The position numbers were made by a program, and so were the translations under genes. DNA of 36,804 bases. It comes from Trueperaceae bacterium. Its GTDB lineage: Bacteria; Deinococcota; Deinococci; Deinococcales; Trueperaceae. Under the pieces are notes generated by a model. It did no database searches and had not been told where the DNA came from. It worked only from the letters and a program-made list of their open reading frames with translations. This document shows, one piece after another, positions 15,996 through 23,724 of the stretch. Each line of letters starts with the position of its first letter. The stretch's first letter is position 1. Where the stretch lies: assembly GCA_007130355.1 (NCBI GenBank), contig SLSQ01000061.1, positions 1 to 36,804 on the forward strand, read 5' to 3'.

Positions 15996-18467
15996 TCATG
16001 CGTCGCGCTCCTCCCCCTGCAACCGACGCCGGACGTCGTCCACGTCGCCGGCGTCGGCGAGGCTCTCGATCGGACCGCTGAGGGCGAGAGCCCGCGTCGT
16101 CTCGGCGAGCAGCGCGAGGTGCTCGCGGCCCGACATGGCATCGGGCGAGATCAGCACGCAGAGGACGTGCACGCGGTGGGTCGAGGACCGGTGCGCGATC
16201 CCGGGGCGCGAAAGGCCGAGCGCGAGCACCGGTTCGGCCAGGCCCCGGCCGCGCGCGTGCGCGATCACGAGGCCCGGCAGCACCTCGGCGGCGTAGCCGA
16301 CGTCGTCGTCCAGCAGTTTCTCGAGCAGCACCGCACGCCGAACCGGCGCCTCCCCGACCGCGGCGTCGAGCAGCCGTTCGATCGCCCCCGCGTAGCTCGC
16401 GTCGGCCAGGTCGGGCAGGAACCGTTCCTCCGTCAGGAGCGCCGCGACCCGGTCGCGCGGCACCGGACCGTCCGTCCCCACGACCCGTTCCGACGGCACC
16501 ACGATCAGGACGCTGCCCGCGTGCTCGCCGAGCGCGCGCGCCAGGCGCGGCAGCCACGGTTCGTGCGCGACCGTCCCCTCGCGGGGCGCGAGGAGCGCCA
16601 CCAGGTCGGTCTGCGGGTCGATCCACTCCGAGCCGTTCCGGAGCACGGCGGTCCACGACGTCAGTCCGTGGAAGGTGGCCTCGAGCGCCGGTTCGACCTC
16701 GCCGCAGCGATGCGCGAGTCGGGTCGTGTCGCCCTGCACGACCAGGACCCGGAGGGAGGCGCCGAGCTGCACCACCAGCCGCTTGACGGCACGGATCGCG
16801 TCGTGGAACCCGGGGGCGTGGTCGGCGAGCGGCGGCACCACCAGCGTCACCCGACGGTGGGTGGCGACCGGCTGGCGCAGCCGCGTGATCGCCACCAGCT
16901 GATCGCCGCGCCGGACGGTGTCGTCGATCACCGCGCCCAGCACGTGGCCGCCGGTGCCGACGCGGCCGTCCCAGCCCAGCACGACGTCGGTGATCCGGTT
17001 GTCGCGCGCGGCGGCGACGATGCCGCTGGCGGTGTTCCGCGCGATCCGCGTCAGCGGGCGGACCGGGACGTCCGCCTCGGCGGCGTGGACCACGGCGTGC
17101 GCCAGGGTGCGTTCGGCGCGGGCGACCTGCTCCTCGCTCGGCACGACCAGGAGGGGGAACACCGGCTCCCGTTCGGCCGGGTCGCGCAACAGGAAGGCCA
17201 GGTCGAGCAGGTCGTCGGCGGTCTGCGGGTTCGCGAGCGGCACCAGCATCCGGTGGGGCGCGTCGTCCGGCGCCGGCTCCTCGCGCTCGGCGGCGACCGC
17301 CACCCGCTTGCCGAATCGTTCGACCAGGGTCGAGCCGACCAGGGTGCTCACCATCACGAGCACGATGACGGCGTTCACGACCGGCTCCCCGAACAGGCCG
17401 ATCTCGAGCCCGACGAAGGTGACCGCGAGCGTGGCGGCCGCCTGCGGAACGCTCAGCCCGACCATCAGCAGGCCCTGATCCAGACTGAGTCCGAAGATCC
17501 GCTGGGCGATCAGGGCGGCGGCCCCCTTGCCGACCAGCACGATCGCGATCATCAGGCCGGCGAGGATCGCGACGTCGGCGCTGCCGACCACGACGCGGAC
17601 GTCGACCAGCATCCCCACCGACAGCAGGAAGAACGGCACGAAGAAGGCGTTCCCCACGAACCGGACGCGCGTCATCAGGGTGCTCCGGTCTGGGACGAGA
17701 GGGTTCAGCGCGAGGCCGGCGAGGAACGCGCCGATGATCGGTTGCGCGCCGACCGCCTGCGCCAGCCAGGCGGACCCGAACGCCACGGCGAGCAGGAACA
17801 ACCAGCGCACCGCGGCGTCGTCGGCGGTGTTGCGGAAGAACCAGGCGCCGAGCTTCGGGACGCCCAGCGTCACGACCACCACGTACGCGGCCAGCCCGAG
17901 CGCGAGCCGGATCCAGAAGCCGGCGCCGGCGTCGCCGGTCGCGGCCCCGTCGATCACGGCGAGCACCGCCAGCGACAGGGCGTCGGTCAGCAGCGTCCCG
18001 CCGACGACCGTGACCACCGCCGGGTCGCGTCCGATCCCGAGCCGCGTGGCGACCGGGTAGGCGAGCAGCGTGTGGGAGGCGACGATCGCGCCGATCAGCA
18101 GGGCGGGACCGAGCTCGAACCGGTAGAGGGTCATCACGATCATCGCCAGGGCGGCGGGGATCGCGAACGAAAGCGTGCCGAAGGTCAGGCTTCGGACGCG
18201 CTCCCGGGCGAAGCCGCGCAGGTCCAGCTCGAGGCCGGCGACGAACATCAGGTAGAGCAGGCCGACGGTGCCGAGCAGCTCGATCGTGACGTCCCGCGCC
18301 AGCAGCCCGGTCGCGTTCGGACCGAGCACCGCACCGATCGCGATCAGCACCACGATGCCCGGCAGGCGCAGCCGCGGCGCGATCAGCGGCGCGATCAGGA
18401 ACGTCGTCACCGCGAGCGCCATGATCAGGACCGGGTCCTGGATCGGAAGGCTGGACGGGAGGTTCAT
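15996..18467 (-). CDS. CPA2-type cation:proton antiporter with C-terminal USP-like and PTS EIIA-like domains
   Basis: 823 aa; about 12 TM N-terminal half (ELDLRGFARERVRSLTFG, IGAIVASHTLLAYPVATRLGIGRDPAVVTVVGGTLLTDALSLAVLAV); soluble C-terminal half, ending in a region like EIIA-Fru/Ntr (VLPGLVIAHARGRGLAEPVLALGLSRPGI). Confidence 0.88.
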   Translation of the reverse strand: MNLPSSLPIQDPVLIMALAVTTFLIAPLIAPRLRLPGIVVLIAIGAVLGPNATGLLARDVTIELLGTVGLLYLMFVAGLELDLRGFARERVRSLTFGTLSFAIPAALAMIVMTLYRFELGPALLIGAIVASHTLLAYPVATRLGIGRDPAVVTVVGGTLLTDALSLAVLAVIDGAATGDAGAGFWIRLALGLAAYVVVVTLGVPKLGAWFFRNTADDAAVRWLFLLAVAFGSAWLAQAVGAQPIIGAFLAGLALNPLVPDRSTLMTRVRFVGNAFFVPFFLLSVGMLVDVRVVVGSADVAILAGLMIAIVLVGKGAAALIAQRIFGLSLDQGLLMVGLSVPQAAATLAVTFVGLEIGLFGEPVVNAVIVLVMVSTLVGSTLVERFGKRVAVAAEREEPAPDDAPHRMLVPLANPQTADDLLDLAFLLRDPAEREPVFPLLVVPSEEQVARAERTLAHAVVHAAEADVPVRPLTRIARNTASGIVAAARDNRITDVVLGWDGRVGTGGHVLGAVIDDTVRRGDQLVAITRLRQPVATHRRVTLVVPPLADHAPGFHDAIRAVKRLVVQLGASLRVLVVQGDTTRLAHRCGEVEPALEATFHGLTSWTAVLRNGSEWIDPQTDLVALLAPREGTVAHEPWLPRLARALGEHAGSVLIVVPSERVVGTDGPVPRDRVAALLTEERFLPDLADASYAGAIERLLDAAVGEAPVRRAVLLEKLLDDDVGYAAEVLPGLVIAHARGRGLAEPVLALGLSRPGIAHRSSTHRVHVLCVLISPDAMSGREHLALLAETTRALALSGPIESLADAGDVDDVRRRLQGEERDA

Positions 18468-18498
18468 GTCGGTCGGATCATGTCGCTGGATTCCCGTC

Positions 18499-18524
18499 GG
18501 AACGGTCGTGCGGAACGGTCATGC
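18499..18524. repeat. 13-bp tandem direct repeat in divergent intergenic region
   Basis: GGAACGGTCGTGC / GGAACGGTCATGC, 12/13 identical. Confidence 0.6.
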
Positions 18525-18543
18525 GGTCGGCCTCCGGGTGCGC

Positions 18544-18561
18544 TCGTGCCGTCCGGCACGA
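18544..18561. promoter_or_regulatory. 18-bp dyad, operator-like
   Basis: TCGTGCCG-TC-CGGCACGA between the antiporter and fhs start codons. Confidence 0.4.
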
Positions 18562-18628
18562 CCGGTGGAAACGGTACCAAGCGGCGCGGCCGGGACGTTC
18601 CGCTCCTGCACCGAACGCGTCCTCGTCC

Positions 18629-18634
18629 TACGCT
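18629..18634 (+). promoter_or_regulatory. Putative leaderless -10 box of fhs
   Basis: TACGCT then 6 nt then ATG at 18641. Confidence 0.5.
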
Positions 18635-18640
18635 CGAGGC

Positions 18641-20311
18641 ATGACCCGAGTCCAACTGCGCCCCATCGACGACGTCGCCCGCGAGCTCGAGCTGCCCGAA
18701 GCGGCGCGGATCCCGGTCGGCCGCGACGTCCGCAAGATCGACCTTCGCCACGTCCGCGCCGCACCGGGCGCCGGGACCCGGCCCCGCGGCCGCCTGGTGC
18801 TGGTGAGCGCCATCGCGCCGACGGCGGCGGGCGAGGGGAAGACGACCGTGACGGTCGGTCTGACCGACGGCCTGCGCCGCATCGGCGTGCGTGCGGCCGC
18901 CTGCCTACGGGAGCCGTCGCTCGGTCCGGTGTTCGGCATGAAGGGCGGCGGCACCGGGGGCGGCCGCGCCCAGGTCGAACCGGCGGAACGGATCAACCTG
19001 CACTTCACCGGCGACCTGCACGCGATCGGAGCGGCGCACGACCTGCTCGCCGCGATGATCGACGCCGACCTGCACTTCGGCGGCGCCTCCGGGCTGCGCC
19101 CCGACACGGTCACCTGGCCGCGGGTGCTCGACGTGAACGACCGGGCGCTGCGCTCGGTGATCGTGGCGGCGGGACGCCCGACCGAACGACGCACGCGCTT
19201 CGACATCACCGCCGCCAGCGAGGTGATGGCGATCCTGGCGCTGGCGCGCTCGCACGAGGACCTGCGGGCCCGGCTGGCCCGGATCGTGGTCGGGACCCGC
19301 GCCGACGGCGGCGAGGTCACGGCCGCGGACCTCGAGGCGACCGACGCGATGCTCGCCCTGCTGCAGGAGGCGCTGCACCCGAACCTGGCCCAGACGCGGG
19401 ACGGCTCGCCCGCCTTCGTGCACGCCGGCCCGTTCGCGAACATCGCGCACGGCTGTTCGAGCGTGGTGGCGACCGAATTGGCGCTCGACCACGCCGACGT
19501 GGTGCTGACCGAGGCGGGCTTCGGGTTCGACCTCGGTGGCGAGAAGTTCCTCGACCTCAAGGCCCGTGGCGCCGGACTGGCCCCGGAGGCGGTCGTCCTG
19601 GTGGCCACCGTCCGGGCCCTGAAGGCGCACGGTTCCGGCGACCTGGAGCGCGGCCTGCGGCACCTCGACCGACAGCTCGCCAACGTCGAGGCGTTCGGGC
19701 TGCCCGTCGTGGTGGCGCTGAACGTCTTCGACGACGACGTCGCCGCCGACCTGCGAACGGTCGAGGCGCACGCGGCCGCGCGCAGCGTTCCGAGCGCCCG
19801 GGTGACGGCGTTCCGGGACGGCGGTCCGGGCGGCGTGGCGGCGGCGCGTGCGCTCGTCGAGCTGCTCGACGCCCGGCCGGGACCCGCGCCCGAGCTGGAC
19901 CACCCGTACGCGCTCGAGGACGATCTCGAGACCAAGGTCCGCAAACTGGCGCGACGGGTGTACGGCGCCCGCGACGCGACGCTGAGCGAGCGGGCCGCGC
20001 GGCAGGCGGCCGCGCTCGCGGGAGCCGGGCACGGCCGCCTGCCGATCTGCATGGCGAAGACGCCGCTCTCGTTCGGACCGAGCCCGAAGGACGGCGGGTT
20101 GGCGGAGGGGTTCGACCTGCCGATCCGTTCGCTCAGGCTCGCGGCGGGCGCCGGGTTCGTCGTCGCGATGGCGGGGGCGGTGGTGGCCATGCCGGGTCTG
20201 CCGCGCGAGCCGGCGGCCAAGCGGGTTCGGGTGCGGCCGGACGGCACGGTGACCGGTCTGATGCAGGGCGAGGCGGAGGAACCGGAACCGGTGGCGGGCC
20301 ACGACGCCTGA
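18641..20311 (+). CDS. fhs: Formate--tetrahydrofolate ligase
   Basis: ORF 18521..20311 trimmed to ATG 18641; SAIAPTAAGEGKTTVTVGL, REPSLGPVFGMKGGGTGGGRAQV, HFTGDLHAIGAAHDLL, CMAKTPLSFG. Confidence 0.97.
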   Translation: MTRVQLRPIDDVARELELPEAARIPVGRDVRKIDLRHVRAAPGAGTRPRGRLVLVSAIAPTAAGEGKTTVTVGLTDGLRRIGVRAAACLREPSLGPVFGMKGGGTGGGRAQVEPAERINLHFTGDLHAIGAAHDLLAAMIDADLHFGGASGLRPDTVTWPRVLDVNDRALRSVIVAAGRPTERRTRFDITAASEVMAILALARSHEDLRARLARIVVGTRADGGEVTAADLEATDAMLALLQEALHPNLAQTRDGSPAFVHAGPFANIAHGCSSVVATELALDHADVVLTEAGFGFDLGGEKFLDLKARGAGLAPEAVVLVATVRALKAHGSGDLERGLRHLDRQLANVEAFGLPVVVALNVFDDDVAADLRTVEAHAAARSVPSARVTAFRDGGPGGVAAARALVELLDARPGPAPELDHPYALEDDLETKVRKLARRVYGARDATLSERAARQAAALAGAGHGRLPICMAKTPLSFGPSPKDGGLAEGFDLPIRSLRLAAGAGFVVAMAGAVVAMPGLPREPAAKRVRVRPDGTVTGLMQGEAEEPEPVAGHDA

Positions 20312-20422
20312 ATCCCGAGTGGTCCGCTACGTATTGTGCCTTGCGCGGCGCGGCGAGCACGCTGCGTAGCCTCGAGGCGTCCGCATCCGAATCCCTACGA
20401 CACCGTCGAAAGGAGCCCCACG

Positions 20423-21547
20423 ATGCGCACGCCCTTCCCTGCCCCCTCCCCCACGACTCGGACCGCCTGGCTCGCCGCCGTGGCGTTCGCCCTCGCCTCG
20501 ACCGCCCTGGCCGACGGGCACGGACCGACGGCCGTCGAGTGCGTCGCCGGCGACGAGCTGGCCGCCGCGCTCGAAGGCGCGACGCCCGGCACGACCCTCG
20601 CCCTGTCCGGCACCTGCGACGGTCCCGTCCGTATCGCCGTCGACGGCGTCGCGCTCGACGGCGGCGGCGACGCGTCGATCCGCGTGCCCGAGGACGCCTC
20701 CGGTCCCGTCGTCCACGTGGACGGCGCACGCGACGTGGAGCTCTCCGGCCTGACGCTGGCGGACGGGCAGCACGGCCTGCTGGCCGAACGGATGGCGTCG
20801 CTGGTGCTGCGCGACGTCGTCGCGCGCGACAACGGCGCCCACGGCTTCGAGGTCATCAACTCGTTCGTCGAAGGGTTCGACCTGCACGCCCACGACAACG
20901 GCCGCGTCGGCTTCAACCTCAACCGCGGCGGCGAGGCGCGCCTCACGAACGCGCTGCTCGAGGAGAACGGCATCTCCGGCCTGATCTCGTTCAACGGCGC
21001 GATCGTCCGGCTCGAGGACCGCAACGTGATCCGCGCGAACGGCGACCAAGGGTTCACCCTCGGCATGAACGGCATGCTCTTCACGATCGGCGCGGAGCTC
21101 GTCGTCGAGGAGAACGGCGCCGAAGGGATCTTCCTACAGCAGTCCGGGCACGCGCAGTTCCTGGGCGGCTCCGTGCACGTGCGCGGCAACGGCGGCGCCG
21201 GCATCGGCGCCGACTTCGGCTCGACCCTGGCGCTCGGCATCGACGAGTTCATGGTCCCCGGCGAGGTGACGCTCGAGGACAACGCCGGACCCGGCCTGCT
21301 CGCCGACCGCGGCGCGATCGTCGCGGCCGAGTCGGTGATGCCGGTGACCGCGCGCGGCAACGACGGTCCCGGACTCCACGTCGGCGACGGGGCGCAGGTC
21401 TCGGTCGCCGACGCCACCTTCGAGGGCAACGACGGCGGTGGGATCGTGGTCGGCACGCGCGGCCTGCTCACGACGCACGGAGGCGAGCACGACGGCCTGA
21501 CCTGCGACGCCACCGCGACCGTCCGCGGCGACGCGGCCTGCCCCTGA
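20423..21547 (+). CDS. Secreted right-handed parallel beta-helix repeat protein
   Basis: ATG after AAAGGAG; signal peptide ending ALA-DGHGP; repeated N-G/ENG rungs (VVARDNGAHGFEV, ALLEENGISGLIS, VIRANGDQGFTL, VVEENGAEGIFL, VRGNGGAGIGA). Confidence 0.88.
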   Translation: MRTPFPAPSPTTRTAWLAAVAFALASTALADGHGPTAVECVAGDELAAALEGATPGTTLALSGTCDGPVRIAVDGVALDGGGDASIRVPEDASGPVVHVDGARDVELSGLTLADGQHGLLAERMASLVLRDVVARDNGAHGFEVINSFVEGFDLHAHDNGRVGFNLNRGGEARLTNALLEENGISGLISFNGAIVRLEDRNVIRANGDQGFTLGMNGMLFTIGAELVVEENGAEGIFLQQSGHAQFLGGSVHVRGNGGAGIGADFGSTLALGIDEFMVPGEVTLEDNAGPGLLADRGAIVAAESVMPVTARGNDGPGLHVGDGAQVSVADATFEGNDGGGIVVGTRGLLTTHGGEHDGLTCDATATVRGDAACP

Positions 21548-21575
21548 GGGGCAGCACGAGGCACGCCCGGAGGTT

Positions 21576-21615
21576 CGGCGCCCGCGGCCCGGTCCCGCAC
21601 CGGTCGCGGGCGCCG
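21576..21615. terminator. Nested hairpin between convergent beta-helix and Kelch genes
   Basis: CGGCGCCCGCG ... CGCGGGCGCCG 11-bp stem with an inner CCGGT/ACCGG stem. Confidence 0.6.
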
Positions 21616-21631
21616 TTCCGTGGGGCGGTCG

Positions 21632-22627
21632 TCAGCGCCCGGCGTCCCAGACGTCGACGGTGTCGACCAACGTCGTGAAGGTGTCCCACCCGGCGCCGGT
21701 CGCGCCCCCGATCACGTACCAGGCGTCGCCCGTTCCGGCCGACGCGATCCCGTGCCGCGCCGTCGGCAACGGCTCCGTCCGCGTCCAGGCGTCCCGCGCC
21801 GGGTCGAACGCTTCGTGGTCGGCGAAGGTCCGCGCCGAGTCGAGCGCCTCGCCTCCGACGACGTGGACACGGCCGCCCACCGCTCCGGCCGTGTGCCCGC
21901 TGCGCGGGGTCGGCAGGGGCGGTCGCGTCGTCCAAGCGTCGGCGTCGGGATCGTACGCCTCGTGCGTTCCGAGGTTGCCACGGCCGGGCCAACGCCCGCC
22001 GACCACGTGCACCCTCCCGTCCACGACCGTCGCGGCGAGGTGCTCGCGGGCGGTGGGCAGCGGCGCGGCCGGCTCGAGCCAGGCGCCGGCCGCCACGTCG
22101 AGGCGCCACACCTCCTGCGGCGCGGCGCCGACGCCGCCGATCACGTACACCACGTCGTCGACGGCGACGGTCACGTGCGCCGCCCGCGGTCCGGGCAGGT
22201 CCGGCAGGCGTGCCCAGGCGCCGGCGACCGGATCGAACGCCCAGACCGCGGCGTGGTCGGTGCGGAACTCGAGGTCGCGGTACCCGCCCGTGACCACGAC
22301 CCGTCCCGCAGCGGCGGCGACGCCGGCGTGGTGGACCGGTTCCGGCAGCGGCGGGAGCGCCGTCCAGCGGCCGGTCGCGACGTCGAACGCCTCGAACGCC
22401 GCGACGGTGCCGTCCGGACCCAACCCGCCCGGAACGTAGACGAAGCCGTCCAGGGCGGCGGCGTGCATCTCGGAGCGGGGCGTCGGCAGCGACGCCGCGC
22501 TCCGCCACGGGCCGGCGGCGTCTTCCTGACCGACCCCCGTGCCCGCGACGGCCAGGACCGCCAGGGAGGCGCCGAGGAGGAGGTCGAACGCGCGTCGGCG
22601 GACGGATACGGCTCGGGTCCGGTTCAT
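21632..22627 (-). CDS. Secreted Kelch-repeat protein
   Basis: 331 aa; repeating ...VYVIGGVG...W.RLDVAAGAW...PLPTAREHLAA.V.DGRVHVVGG blades. Confidence 0.93.
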   Translation of the reverse strand: MNRTRAVSVRRRAFDLLLGASLAVLAVAGTGVGQEDAAGPWRSAASLPTPRSEMHAAALDGFVYVPGGLGPDGTVAAFEAFDVATGRWTALPPLPEPVHHAGVAAAAGRVVVTGGYRDLEFRTDHAAVWAFDPVAGAWARLPDLPGPRAAHVTVAVDDVVYVIGGVGAAPQEVWRLDVAAGAWLEPAAPLPTAREHLAATVVDGRVHVVGGRWPGRGNLGTHEAYDPDADAWTTRPPLPTPRSGHTAGAVGGRVHVVGGEALDSARTFADHEAFDPARDAWTRTEPLPTARHGIASAGTGDAWYVIGGATGAGWDTFTTLVDTVDVWDAGR

Positions 22628-22920
22628 GGTGCGACGGTGGCACGTCCGCCCGTGCGGCGGATGAGGGGTCGGGCGCGCGGAGGGCCGGCGCGCACCCCCC
22701 GGTCGGTCCCCGGCGTCGCCCGGACCTCGAAACCGGAGTCAGGTCGCGAACCCGTGCCGCGTCCTCGTCGTACGATGACGGCCAGGGGACGCCGAACCGT
22801 CCGTGAGGCACCGGCGGAACGGCGAGGTACGACACTGATACACGCTACGAAGCGCCGGCGTCGAGCCGGCACGGGCCGATCGAACGCCCGAACGGCCCCG
22901 AAGCGAACGGGCTGCCGCAG

Positions 22921-23724
22921 GTGACGTCGCGCCGGCGACGTTTCGGCGCCGTCGCGGCGATCGTCGCGACGGTCGTGGTGCTGGTCTGGAGCCTCGTGGC
23001 GGGCATCGGGGCGCCGCCCGCCACCGCCGACGACGCCGCGCCGATCCGGATCGCGTGGCCGACCGATGCCGCCGACGCCCTGCTCTGGATCGCGCTGGAC
23101 GACGACGCGTTCCGCGACGCGGGGGCGCGGGTCGAAGCGGTGGCGCACGATCGCGACGACGACGGGACCCGCCGCCTCCTGGACGACCTCCGCGCCGGAA
23201 CGATCGATCTCGCCGCCGTCGCCCTGCACGACGTCGCCGCCGAGTTCGCGTCCCGCGACGGCCGGGTCGCGGCGGACGATCCCACGATCCTCGCCGCGAT
23301 CGCGCACGTCGCGGAGGCCGCCCCGGCCACCGCCCTCGCGCATCGGGTCGTCGTCGCCCGCCGGAGCGACGTCGCGCGCGATCCCGACCGCTACGCCCGG
23401 GTGCTGACCGCGCTCGCCGCGACGCTCGACGCGACGGGGGGCGGGACGGAGCCCCTTCCGGACGGCTTCGCCCGGTCGTCCGGCGTCGCGCCCGACGTCG
23501 CCGCGGACCGGTACCGGGCGACCACCCTGGACCTGAGCCTGGAGTGGAACGTCCTCGCCGCGTTCCTCGCCCTGGGCGATCGGTTCCGTGCGGAGGGCCG
23601 GGCGGCCTGGCCGCCCGACGGGCCGGTCCTCGGCGCCTTCGATCCGCGTCCCCTCGAACGGGCCGCCTCGCCGGCTCCGACCTTTCCCTGGCTCGCGCCC
23701 GGCTCCGGCGCGGGGGCGCCGTGA
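22921..23724 (+). CDS. Periplasmic solute-binding-like protein (NMT1/THI5-type)
   Basis: 267 aa; N-terminal membrane/signal segment; PIRIAWPTDAADALLWIALDDDAFRDAGARVEAVAHD... LRAGTIDLAAVALHDV resembles nitrate/thiamine-type SBPs; stop overlaps next start (GTGA). Confidence 0.7.
   Translation: MTSRRRRFGAVAAIVATVVVLVWSLVAGIGAPPATADDAAPIRIAWPTDAADALLWIALDDDAFRDAGARVEAVAHDRDDDGTRRLLDDLRAGTIDLAAVALHDVAAEFASRDGRVAADDPTILAAIAHVAEAAPATALAHRVVVARRSDVARDPDRYARVLTALAATLDATGGGTEPLPDGFARSSGVAPDVAADRYRATTLDLSLEWNVLAAFLALGDRFRAEGRAAWPPDGPVLGAFDPRPLERAASPAPTFPWLAPGSGAGAP

Noticed and set aside
15951-18644. 897-aa plus-strand ORF antisense to the antiporter
   Set aside because: Composition is Arg/Gln/His/Asp-rich shadow of a high-GC gene; the minus-strand product has clear transporter features.
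18628-20302. Long minus-strand ORFs antisense to fhs
   Set aside because: fhs is unambiguous on the plus strand; antisense frames are GC-driven shadows.
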